23,593 bases of DNA from a virus. Below are positions 1 through 6,168 of the stretch, piece by piece. Numbering within the stretch: the first letter of the stretch is position 1; every line of letters begins with the position of its first letter. The notes beneath the pieces are model-generated. The model made no database searches. It saw only the letters and a list, made by a program, of their open reading frames with translations, and was not told the DNA's origin. The translations under genes were made by a program, and so were the position numbers. Location of the stretch: IMG/VR virus record IMGVR_UViG_3300044489_000484, positions 1 through 23,593 of that record; one strand, given 5' to 3'.

Positions 1-53
1 GGCTGATGGTCATAATTCTTTTTGGGGGAGATCAATCACACTTCCCAGCCGAC

Positions 54-127
54 TGGGGGATCGTCCAATGGCAGGACAGCGGCCTTTGGAGTCGCCGATC
101 TAGGTTCGAATCCTAGTCCCCCAGCCA
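54..127 (+). tRNA. tRNA-Gln (anticodon UUG), CCA encoded
   Basis: All four arms fold. The 7-bp acceptor stem is TGGGGGA with TCCCCCA, the D stem GTCC with GGAC, the anticodon stem GCGGC with GTCGC (one G-U pair), and the T stem CTAGG with CCTAG around a TTCGAAT loop. The anticodon loop CTTTGGA keeps U33 and reads UUG, so the tRNA carries glutamine. The discriminator is G and the terminal CCA is encoded. It lies on the same strand as the element, with its 3' end facing it, which is the usual arrangement when a tRNA 3' end serves as attB. I saw no second copy of the tRNA 3' end elsewhere in the window. Confidence 0.95.
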
Positions 128-153
128 GAATTTTTAAGGCTTTTCAATAGGTT

Positions 154-184
154 AAAAAAGGGCACCCCCAATTTTCGGGTGTCC
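154..184 (-). terminator. Rho-independent terminator, minus strand
   Basis: On the minus strand an 8-bp stem (GGACACCC with GGGTGCCC, one G-U pair) is followed directly by TTTTTT. It would stop transcripts coming leftward out of the element before they reach the tRNA. No minus-strand gene now lies upstream of it, so it may be left over from a lost leftward gene such as an integrase (inference). Confidence 0.6.
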
Positions 185-360
185 CCAGACTGTCCCCGCC
201 TCTTAAAACCCCAGTTTTTCGTTTTCTTTTTTTCATCTCTCCATCCAACTCTGCTTCTATTTTTCTGGGCTAAGGATTGCCGCCTTTGGGTTGGCTTCCA
301 GGGGTCGCGTTGCTCCTATAGGATAGTTTCGACAAAATCAGTTTTTTCATTTCTTCGACT

Positions 361-400
361 TCCCCAGGGGGCGGTGCGCCCTCTGGGGATTTCTTTTTTG
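361..400 (+). terminator. Hairpin terminator or attenuator ahead of the first gene
   Basis: A 13-bp stem (361-373 with 377-389, one G-U pair) with a 3-nt loop is followed by TTTCTTTTTT. It has the form of an intrinsic terminator, but it ends about 30 bp before the first gene and leaves no room for a promoter after it. It is therefore more likely to lie in that gene's leader, as an attenuator or antitermination target. Confidence 0.7.
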
Positions 401-428
401 ATCAGCCCGGAAAAGGACCTGAAGCCCC

Positions 429-1607
429 ATGAAGTGGTTTGAACACCAGGCGGACGCTGCAGAGAACAAAAAAATCAGGAAGATCGAGGCCTGGGGCGCC
501 AGGCTCAATCCGGAACTCGGGGCCATGGCCGCGGTGGGCTGGTATTTCCGACTCCTGGAGGTGATCACCCGGCACGGACGGGTTTTCAGGCTGCCAGGGG
601 ACTATGATTTGGCTCTCCTGGCCCAGGACCTCAGGACAAGCGAAGAAAACGTGGTGCTCTTTCTAAACCTGCTTTCGGAAATCAACGCCATAGACCGGGA
701 AGCCTGGCAGTCCCGGGTCGTCTTCTGCCCCAAGCTGGCGAAGAGGGCAGATCGCTACACCGAAGAAATGATTAAAAAGGAAGTAGATGCCCTCCTGGGA
801 AGCTCGGAGAAAACCATAAGCTACGAGCTGTACCGCACCATCGAAATGCTGGCGCAGCATCCCGATCCCCGCAAAAGAAATACTTATGGGCAGATTCTGC
901 ACAGGCTTGAGAGCTTCTCCAGGCAGGCTCCGCGCAGCCTCGCAGACGCTGAACATATCTGCACGGACGCTGAACATATCTGTGCAGAGTCTGCACATAT
1001 CTCCCCCTACCACACCACACCATCACCATCACCGGAAAGAGAGGCTAGCGCCTCTGTCGCCGGCCCGGCTGCGCCGGGCGACGACGCGGCGCCCCTGCCC
1101 GAATCCGTTGATTCGGTTGCGGTCAACGCCGGCGAGACGGAGAAAGAGCCGCAGCCGTCCCCAAACAAGTTCGGTCCATCCGGTCTGGTGAAGCTCTGGA
1201 ACGAGATGGGCTTAAAGCCCAAGGTGTCGGAACTCACCGATGACCGACGGAAGAAGGCCGGGCTCCGTCTGCGCAAACGAGGAGATCCCGAATGGTGGCG
1301 AGAGCTATTCGAGAAGGTCCGGGTGCTGAACAAGCCCTGGCTGACCTTCGACTTTCTCATGCGCAGCGACACCAACTGTTTGAAAGTGCTGGAGGGCAAC
1401 TATGACCACGACTTCGGAGCCGGAGGAAACAGCGGGAAAGACAGGCTCCGGTTTGGAGCCCATAAAGAAAAGGATCGAGCGAATCCTGGAAAATATGCCG
1501 CCATCGGCCGCACCTTCGCCACCGACCCCGGAACAGGAGGAGCAGGCCCTGAAGAGGATTCTCCTGGACAAGCGGGTGTTCCCGGTCCATCTGAAGGCCC
1601 GGCTTAG
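429..1607 (+). CDS. Phage replisome-organizer-like replication protein
   Basis: This 392-residue protein resembles phage replication initiators that carry an N-terminal winged-helix domain. That part runs over about residues 1-120 (MKWFEHQADAAENKKIRKIE onward, then a helical segment ending in FCPKLAKRADRY). A variable Ala/Pro/Ser-rich linker follows at about 165-250. A compact C-terminal domain with WNEMGLKPKV and WLTFDFLMRSDTNCLKVLEG is typical of phage O-like or primosome proteins. The expected job is to bind the origin and recruit the helicase loader encoded next. The linker is encoded by three short DNA repeats that may be the origin. The last 68 codons overlap the loader gene in another frame; the tail there is Gly/Pro-rich. 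The ribosome site is weak. The assignment rests on domain pattern and neighbours, not on a clear family hit. Confidence 0.7.
   Translation: MKWFEHQADAAENKKIRKIEAWGARLNPELGAMAAVGWYFRLLEVITRHGRVFRLPGDYDLALLAQDLRTSEENVVLFLNLLSEINAIDREAWQSRVVFCPKLAKRADRYTEEMIKKEVDALLGSSEKTISYELYRTIEMLAQHPDPRKRNTYGQILHRLESFSRQAPRSLADAEHICTDAEHICAESAHISPYHTTPSPSPEREASASVAGPAAPGDDAAPLPESVDSVAVNAGETEKEPQPSPNKFGPSGLVKLWNEMGLKPKVSELTDDRRKKAGLRLRKRGDPEWWRELFEKVRVLNKPWLTFDFLMRSDTNCLKVLEGNYDHDFGAGGNSGKDRLRFGAHKEKDRANPGKYAAIGRTFATDPGTGGAGPEEDSPGQAGVPGPSEGPA
942..1002 (+). repeat. Three 19-bp iteron-like direct repeats inside the replication gene
   Basis: Three copies spaced exactly 21 bp apart: GCAGACGCTGAACATATCT (942-960), ACGGACGCTGAACATATCT (963-981) and GCAGAGTCTGCACATATCT (984-1002). 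A CA/CCA-rich pyrimidine tract follows directly. In the protein they encode DAEHIC-like units in a low-complexity linker. Iterons inside the initiator gene recall lambda ori inside gene O. An origin role is inferred. Confidence 0.6.
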
Positions 1608-2073
1608 CGACTTTCACAACCCCCCGGAGACCCCGCCCGTGTTTGTTCACGGCGGCGCCGGGGTGGGGAAGACCCATCTGGCCGTGGCTTATCTGGTGCG
1701 GGAAATACAGACCCGGGGGGAGGCGAGCAAGGTCTTTATCAGGAGCGTCGATTTGATGAACCGGCTGCGGGATTCTTTTCGCAGCTCTTACAACCAGCCG
1801 GCATCGGAAATTATCAGCGACTTTTCCCGGTATCGCTTCCTGGTGATCGATGACCTGGGAGCGGAACGGCACACCGACCTGGTGCAGGAGGCTCTTTACG
1901 ACGTTTTGGATTTCCGGGCCGGCCATCGGCTGCCCACGGTTATCACCAGCAACTTTTCCCTGGACCGGGTGGCGGAACACTACGGGGATTTCGGAGAGCG
2001 CATCGCTTCCCGGATCGCCGGCATGGGAGAAATCCTGAACCTGCGCGGCAAGGATCGCAGGTGGCAAAAATAA
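1402..2073 (+). CDS. DnaC/IstB-like helicase-loader ATPase
   Basis: This 223-residue AAA+ ATPase has the layout of phage and bacterial helicase loaders. A charged N-terminal region (1-60) precedes Walker A (GGAGVGKTHL). Walker B follows (FLVIDDLGAE), then TVITSNFSLDRV (sensor I) and ERIASRIAGMGEILNLRGKD, which carries the Arg-rich loader signature. It should load the replicative helicase at the origin bound by the upstream organizer. The start was chosen because GGAGG lies 8-9 bases ahead of the ATG. A later Met at codon 32 has no good ribosome site. This start puts the first 206 bp inside the upstream gene in a different frame. Confidence 0.85.
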   Translation: MTTTSEPEETAGKTGSGLEPIKKRIERILENMPPSAAPSPPTPEQEEQALKRILLDKRVFPVHLKARLSDFHNPPETPPVFVHGGAGVGKTHLAVAYLVREIQTRGEASKVFIRSVDLMNRLRDSFRSSYNQPASEIISDFSRYRFLVIDDLGAERHTDLVQEALYDVLDFRAGHRLPTVITSNFSLDRVAEHYGDFGERIASRIAGMGEILNLRGKDRRWQK

Positions 2074-2094
2074 CCTAAACAGAGGAGGAAGCAA

Positions 2095-2298
2095 GTGAAA
2101 GAAATCGGCAAGGTCAAATGGTTCAACGAAACCAAAGGTTACGGCTTTATCGGCCGGGAGAACGGCCCCGATGTGTTCGTGCATTACAGCGCCATCCAGG
2201 GCAACGGCTTCAAGACCTTGGAGGAAGGCCAAGAGGTGGAGTTCGAGGTGACCCGGGGACCCAAGGGGCTGCAAGCAATCAACGTCGTAAGGGTTTGA
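2095..2298 (+). CDS. Cold-shock-domain protein (CspA family)
   Basis: A 67-residue protein that is a single cold-shock domain, the normal family length. It has the [15 protein letters not shown] start with RNP1 (KGYGFI) and RNP2 (VFVHYSAI), and ends in [10 protein letters not shown]. Such proteins bind single-stranded nucleic acid and melt RNA structure. The start codon is GTG, with a strong GAGGAGG just upstream. It sits in the replication operon directly after the helicase loader. It could act on single-stranded DNA or RNA during element replication, or on the hairpin leaders found throughout this element (inference). Confidence 0.93.
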   Translation: MKEIGKVKWFNETKGYGFIGRENGPDVFVHYSAIQGNGFKTLEEGQEVEFEVTRGPKGLQAINVVRV

Positions 2299-2300
2299 CG

Positions 2301-2464
2301 ATGTTCGAAGCCTTCAACTAGGGTACGCAGCCGGGCTGGGAGTGATCGCAGCTGCGATCACCGGCCTGGCTGTCCTGGGGTTTTGGGATTGGCTGGGGGG
2401 AGTCGTCTCCCGGCTAAAAATCGCCTGGAACTACTGGAACCAAGAAAGGAGGCCGAACTCATGA
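2301..2464 (+). pseudogene. Small single-pass membrane protein gene with an apparent 1-base frameshift
   Basis: An ATG follows the stop of the cold-shock gene after two bases, has an AAGGG site, and opens a frame reading MFEAFN before a TAG. Restoring one base at that TAG joins it to a frame reading LGYAAGLGVIAAAITGLAVL, then GFWDWLGGVVSRLKIAWNYW. That is a hydrophobic helix followed by a Trp-rich amphipathic segment, about 53 residues in all. This downstream frame ends exactly in an ATGA overlap with the next gene, as most real genes here do. Either a one-base deletion, a read error, or a start at GTG 2342 (40 residues) explains it. Function unknown; a holin-like or membrane-anchor role is only a guess. 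Confidence 0.5.
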
Positions 2465-2943
2465 AATTTACCATCATTCTGGAACCTAAAGGGCAGAAGC
2501 GGGCCCGGGGCCGGGCTTTTTTGGTGGGCGGCAGGGCCATTGCCGGGAAACCGCGCAAGGACGAGGAGCAGCTCCTGGAGGAGGAAAAGCTCCTCGCCCT
2601 GATGTATGCGCACCGGCCGCCCGAGCCTTTACAAGGCCCCCTGGTGCTGGGGGTCAAGGCATTCCTGCCCATCCCCAGGAGTAAATCCAAGAAATGGCAG
2701 GCCGCGGCCCTGGCCGGGGAAATCCGGCCCACCACCAAGCCGGATTTGGACAACTGCATCAAGAACCTCAAGGACGTGTGCAAAGGCGTTTTTTGGCAGG
2801 ATGACAAGCAGGTGGTGGAATACCTCCCGGGGACCGGGAAATATTACGGTGATCCGGCCCGGTGGGAGGTCGAGATAATGCCTTTGATGGAAAGGGTTGG
2901 CTCCCATGAAGCATGTGCGCAGTCGGCGGGAGGGCTGGTTTAA
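2461..2943 (+). CDS. rusA: RusA-family Holliday-junction resolvase
   Basis: A 160-residue protein with the RusA signature: TKPDLDNCIKNLKD followed by GVFWQDDKQVVEY. The acidic residues D95, D97 and D114/D115 match the metal-binding aspartates of the family (D70, D72 and D91 in E. coli RusA). The enzyme cuts four-way DNA junctions, so here it would resolve recombination intermediates or branched DNA before packaging. The start is the ATG inside an ATGA overlap with the broken membrane-protein frame, behind AAGGAGG. It is longer than E. coli RusA (120 residues), mainly through extra charged sequence at about residues 30-60 and a short C-terminal tail. Confidence 0.88.
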   Translation: MKFTIILEPKGQKRARGRAFLVGGRAIAGKPRKDEEQLLEEEKLLALMYAHRPPEPLQGPLVLGVKAFLPIPRSKSKKWQAAALAGEIRPTTKPDLDNCIKNLKDVCKGVFWQDDKQVVEYLPGTGKYYGDPARWEVEIMPLMERVGSHEACAQSAGGLV

Positions 2944-3146
2944 TGGATGCCTTAACCAGCCCGCAGCCGACCATCACCGTGCCCATCGAGTTTTACCGGG
3001 GGGTCAAGGCCATCGCCCAATTCCTGGATATGCATGAGCGCACGGTGAAGAGGTTGTTATTGGATCGGAGGATTCCGGCCAAGAAGGATGAATCCGGCCG
3101 GTGGGTGCTGACGAACCTCGATTACTACCAGAGCCTGCAGGGGTGA
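2943..3146 (+). CDS. Small HTH (excisionase/MerR-like helix-turn-helix) protein
   Basis: A 67-residue protein. Residues 20-60 form a helix-turn-helix of the HTH_17/excisionase type: GVKAIAQFLDMHERTVKRLL, then DRRIPAKKDESGRWVL. The start at TAATG overlaps the resolvase stop, and GGAGGG lies ahead of it. Such proteins bind DNA as excisionases, repressors or terminase-small-subunit-like adaptors. The next gene, two bases downstream, is a terminase-nuclease-like protein, so it may serve as that protein's DNA-binding partner (inference). Confidence 0.75.
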   Translation: MDALTSPQPTITVPIEFYRGVKAIAQFLDMHERTVKRLLLDRRIPAKKDESGRWVLTNLDYYQSLQG

Positions 3147-3147
3147 C

Positions 3148-3678
3148 ATGGAAGAGATCAAACCAAGAGTTTACGTCGGTATCAAGTGGGGCATGGAAAA
3201 CCCCACGGTCATGGTGGCCGGGAAATACACCCCGGCTCCCAAAGACCATCTCCATATCTTCCGGGAGCTCTACGAGGAGAGCTTCTACTTCGACGACCTG
3301 TTGCCCATCGCCAAGGCCTGGGCCCAGGAGTTGATGATCAAAAAATTCTACTGCGACCCCAAGGAGCCGGAGTTCATCAAGCGGCTTCGGAAACAACGGC
3401 TATGGGCGGTGGCGGCCCCGGAGGAACTGGGCCTGGCCCGGAACCTTCTGGGAAAACGGCTGGGCAATCATGCCCAAGGGCTGCCTGGCGCCATCACCTT
3501 TTCCCCGGACTGTCCCAAGACCGTGCAGGAGTTTTCCAAATACCGGATGCCGGAGCGGGACCCCCGCCGGCCGTTTAGGGATAAACCCCTGGACATGGAC
3601 AATTACGGGATCGGGGCTCTCCATTTCCTGATTTTGGGATTGGCGACCGAGGTGACGCCCCGGGTGAGGTGGCTATGA
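3148..3678 (+). CDS. Stand-alone terminase-nuclease-like (RNase H fold) protein, one catalytic residue changed
   Basis: This 176-residue protein looks like the C-terminal nuclease half of a large terminase with no ATPase half. Strand one reads VYVGIKWGMENPTV, where intact nucleases read G-hydrophobic-D-W/K-G; here K13 replaces the first catalytic Asp. The second acid, D70, is in FYCDPKEPEF. The last sits in DMDNYGIGALHFL (D149/D151), matching the usual D-x-x-DALRY-type end. With one ligand lost it may be a poor nuclease, a decoy or a structural subunit. It ends in an ATGA overlap with the radical-SAM gene. A second, intact copy of this fold lies at 7472-8026. Confidence 0.6.
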   Translation: MEEIKPRVYVGIKWGMENPTVMVAGKYTPAPKDHLHIFRELYEESFYFDDLLPIAKAWAQELMIKKFYCDPKEPEFIKRLRKQRLWAVAAPEELGLARNLLGKRLGNHAQGLPGAITFSPDCPKTVQEFSKYRMPERDPRRPFRDKPLDMDNYGIGALHFLILGLATEVTPRVRWL

Positions 3679-4418
3679 AAAGAACGGTAATTTACGAACC
3701 CCGGGGCAAAGCCAGGGAATATGCGCCCCTGGCCCTGAACCTGTACCGGGGCTGCCTGCATGGCTGCCTTTATTGCTACGCGCCCAAAGCCACGTTCACG
3801 GACCGGGCGAGATTTCATGATCCCTCGTACATAAAACCCCGGCCGGGAATCCTGGAGGACCTGGAAGAGCAAGCGAGCCAGATGGCAAGTGATAAGCGGG
3901 AGATCTTGCTCTCTTTCACCAGCGATCCTTACCAGCCCTTTGAGAGAGAAGCCCGGATAACTCGACGAGCCCTCAAAATACTTATGGCCCACAACCTCAC
4001 GGTCACCATTTTAACCAAGGGCGGGTGCTGGGGGCTGGAGAGAGACCAGGACCTGTTGACCATGAATCCCGCCAATACCTGAAGCGTCACTTTGACGCTG
4101 CATGACCAGGAGCTTAGCGACAAATGGGAGCCTTATGCGGCCTTGCCCCAAGACCGGATCGACTCCTTGCAGCTGGCGAAGCTGTTGGGTCTCAGAACGT
4201 GGGTCTCTTTCGAGCCGGTGATCTCCCCCGAGGCGGTCTATAGCCTGCTGGAGGCGACCCATGAATTTGTTGACCTCTATAAGGTGGGCAAACTCAACTA
4301 TCACCCCCTGGCCAGGGAGATCGACTGGAGGCGCTTCAAAGGGGAGATGGAGGAAAGGCTCACGAAGCTGGGTAAGCCCTACTACCTGAAGAAGGATTTG
4401 CTGGAGGCCGCTGGATGA
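3675..4418 (+). pseudogene. Radical-SAM protein (SPL-like) interrupted by in-frame TGA
   Basis: Read through one TGA (4080-4082), this frame gives a 247-codon radical-SAM protein related to spore-photoproduct-lyase-like enzymes of phages and bacteria. The first part has the cluster motif C27-x3-C31-x2-C34 (LYRGCLHGCLYCYAPK) and LSFTSDPYQPFERE. The second part has VTLTLHDQELSDKWEP and TWVSFEPVISPEAVY, the usual C-terminal half. Both halves are in the same frame and strongly conserved, so the stop is recent, read through or recoded. Homologs usually have an aromatic residue near this point, so a TGG-to-TGA change is likely. A perfect 7-bp hairpin (4083-4089 with 4093-4099) follows the TGA. The start is the ATG of an ATGA overlap. 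Confidence 0.75.
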
Positions 4419-4819
4419 TTTTCACCTCAAATTTCAAAATCGCCGGGCATCTGCCCCAGGCCGTGGCCATCTCTCTGGGAGTGCCCCGGGGTTGGCAGGG
4501 GGTGCGGTTTACTGCTTTGGCTCCGCCCCGGCCGCTTATCAAAATCATGGACCCCGAAACCTTTATCCCACTTTACCGGACGCAAGTCCTTGACCGGCTT
4601 GACCCTTGCCAAATCATCCGGGACCTGGGTGGGGATAATTTTGTCATGCTCTGCTTCGAGGCCCCCGGGGTGTTCTGTCATCGGCGAGTGGTGGCGGTCT
4701 GGCTCAGGAAACATACCGGCATCTTGGTGGAGGAGCTGAACCCGAAACTTAGGCGCCATGCAGAATGGCTGAGAAATTTATCCGCGGGAACCACGGTTGG
4801 GGCATCAGGGCCCACCTGA
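4415..4819 (+). CDS. DUF488-family protein, copy 1
   Basis: A 134-residue protein with the DUF488 pattern. It has an N-terminal region with SLGVPRGWQGVRFTALAP, a middle helix (YRTQVLDRLDP) and the signature FVMLCFEAPGVFCHRRVVAV, where a Cys and the CHRR motif are the conserved core. The family's reaction is not established. The start overlaps the radical-SAM stop as ATGA, so the two are translationally coupled and may work together. Its final 36 bases run into the tRNA-like sequence at 4784. A diverged paralog lies at 17331-17687. Confidence 0.75.
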   Translation: MIFTSNFKIAGHLPQAVAISLGVPRGWQGVRFTALAPPRPLIKIMDPETFIPLYRTQVLDRLDPCQIIRDLGGDNFVMLCFEAPGVFCHRRVVAVWLRKHTGILVEELNPKLRRHAEWLRNLSAGTTVGASGPT

Positions 4820-4852
4820 TCGCCGGTGGTTCGACTCCACCTACCCGCTCCA
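4784..4852 (+). tRNA. tRNA-Gly(CCC)-like sequence with reduced D arm
   Basis: Three arms have exact tRNA dimensions. The acceptor is 4784-4790 with 4842-4848 (GCGGGAA with TACCCGC, one A-A mismatch), the anticodon stem is 4804-4808 with 4816-4820 around a 7-nt loop, and the T stem is GGTGG with CCACC around TTCGACT. TCCA follows (T discriminator plus encoded CCA). The acceptor and 3' end resemble bacterial tRNA-Gly. The D arm is only about 3 bp (CCA with TGG), making the molecule about 6 nt short. Position 33 is G instead of the near-universal U. It may be degenerate, a decoy, or a captured tRNA 3' end. The 5' part overlaps the DUF488 gene. Confidence 0.45.
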
Positions 4853-4869
4853 AGGCAAAGGAAATATAG

Positions 4870-6168
4870 ATGTCTTTCATCGGCTCCATAAATGCGGAAA
4901 CCCGGAAGTGGCTCGGAAACAATGGCGCCGCCTTCGATGGCCGGCAGGTCTATGTGGGCTGCTCCGGCAATTTCACGGCTGAGCAGATTCTCTCCCGGTA
5001 TGCGCCCAAGGCCCGGATTTGGGGAAACGACGTTTCTCTTTACTCCGGGGTCCTTGGGGCCTATCTGGCGAATCAGCCTTTTGATCTCTCTATCCGGGAA
5101 GAAGACTATAAGTGGCTCGAAGCCTACATGGAGGGTGTGGAAGGCAAGACCGCCACCGTGATGGTGCTTCTGGAGGCCCTGAAATACGAGAAAGCGAATA
5201 ATGCCTTCAAAGCCCGCCATTGGAACCACTACCGCCAGAACTTTGCCCAGTTCCACCAGGCCACGGTGGAGAAGCTGCGGGAGAGGAAGCAGGAAGTTCG
5301 CCTGGAAGGCTACACCAGCAAAGATATTTTCGACTTGCTGGATGAGATCCCGAAAGAGGCTGTGGTCATTGCCTTTCTGCCCACCTACGCCGGGGGCTAC
5401 GAGCGGATGTTCAAACGCCTGGGGGAAATCTTCAAATGGGACGAGCCCAGCTACCAGATCATCGATGAGGAGCGGAAAAAGCGCACCATCCTGAAGATGA
5501 TGGAGCGGGACTACCTCTATCTGGACGACCGGGTGTACCCGGGCCTGCCCATGGTGGCGGTGGTTAGGAAAGCGCGGATGAAGCCCGTCTACATCTATTC
5601 CAACATGGCGGCTTTGCGGCTGGCGGTTTTGAAACAGCAACGCCGCTCCCAGTTCATGCCCTTTGCCAGGCTGTCAGACCAGGACGAAATCACAGCCGCC
5701 TCCCAGCTCGCCATCACCCCCACCACCAATGCGGTGGTGAACTATTACCGGGACGTTTACCTGTCCAAGGGGGTGGGGATTCCAGCGGACGGTGAAGCAC
5801 CTTTCGCTGTGGCCGTGGATGGCAAGGTCTTCGGGTTCCTGATCTTTGCCAGGATGCAGGGGCGAGGCGATGTCTACCTCCTGGCGGACTTCGTGGTTAA
5901 TTCCACCCGCTATAAGCGGTTGGCCAAGCTGCTGCTCCTGGTGATTCAGACCAGAGAGATTCGCCGGATGATGGAAGAAAAGCTCCTGGCGGAACTCCCC
6001 TCCTGCACCACCATGGTCTTCACCGACAAGCCGGTGTCCATGAAATACCGGGGCTTATTTAAATTGGCCCGGCGAGACGAAGGAAAGCTGGTTTACCAGA
6101 CCGAGATGGGGATCAGAAACCTAAAGGAGGTCATCGGGTTGTGGCTGAAGAAATACGAGAAGTCCTGA
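4870..6168 (+). CDS. Adenine-methyltransferase-like protein with acetyltransferase-like C-terminal domain
   Basis: A 432-residue protein. The N-terminal half resembles D12/Dam-class DNA adenine methyltransferases and the phage group often labelled putative antirestriction adenine methyltransferase. VYVGCSGNFTAEQIL (27-41) sits where Dam has its SAM-binding loop. IWGNDVSLYSGVL follows like Dam's second SAM strand. L170-P-T-Y173-AGGYE sits where DPPY is expected, so the first catalytic residue differs. The C-terminal part (about 285-432), with FAVAVDGKVFGFLIFARMQG and VFTDKPVSMKYRGLFKLARR, looks GNAT-like and recalls Mu Mom-type modification enzymes; this is tentative. AAGG lies 10 bases before the ATG. 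The ParB-like gene overlaps its 3' end by 28 bp. Confidence 0.55.
   Translation: MSFIGSINAETRKWLGNNGAAFDGRQVYVGCSGNFTAEQILSRYAPKARIWGNDVSLYSGVLGAYLANQPFDLSIREEDYKWLEAYMEGVEGKTATVMVLLEALKYEKANNAFKARHWNHYRQNFAQFHQATVEKLRERKQEVRLEGYTSKDIFDLLDEIPKEAVVIAFLPTYAGGYERMFKRLGEIFKWDEPSYQIIDEERKKRTILKMMERDYLYLDDRVYPGLPMVAVVRKARMKPVYIYSNMAALRLAVLKQQRRSQFMPFARLSDQDEITAASQLAITPTTNAVVNYYRDVYLSKGVGIPADGEAPFAVAVDGKVFGFLIFARMQGRGDVYLLADFVVNSTRYKRLAKLLLLVIQTREIRRMMEEKLLAELPSCTTMVFTDKPVSMKYRGLFKLARRDEGKLVYQTEMGIRNLKEVIGLWLKKYEKS

Larger units (their letters stand above)
128..428. other. Non-coding leader between tRNA-Gln and the first element gene
   Basis: No credible gene lies here. Open frames exist on both strands but show no ribosome site and no protein-like composition. 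The stretch holds a minus-strand terminator close to the tRNA and a plus-strand hairpin with a T-tract close to the first gene. A TATAGGAT-like box near 317-324 could be a -10 element, but no well-spaced -35 was found. An integrase gene, expected beside a tRNA attachment site, is absent. Confidence 0.6.

Noticed and set aside
104-250. Minus-strand reading through the tRNA that resembles an integrase tail
   Set aside because: The peptide ending in WGTRIRT is what the reverse of most tRNA T arms encodes. No longer coding frame extends from it.
1357-2274. Minus-strand open frame of 305 codons
   Set aside because: It is antisense to the helicase loader and cold-shock genes, both clearly real, and has no ribosome site or recognisable domain.
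4080-4140. Selenocysteine insertion at the in-frame TGA
   Set aside because: The perfect hairpin starts directly after the TGA, with its loop only 7 nt away, too close for a typical bacterial SECIS. The expected residue in homologs is not Cys.
4678-5640. Minus-strand open frame of 320 codons
   Set aside because: It lies opposite the DUF488 and methyltransferase-like genes, which have family motifs and ribosome sites. Its product is His/Pro/Val-rich with no motif, as expected of an antisense shadow in GC-rich DNA.
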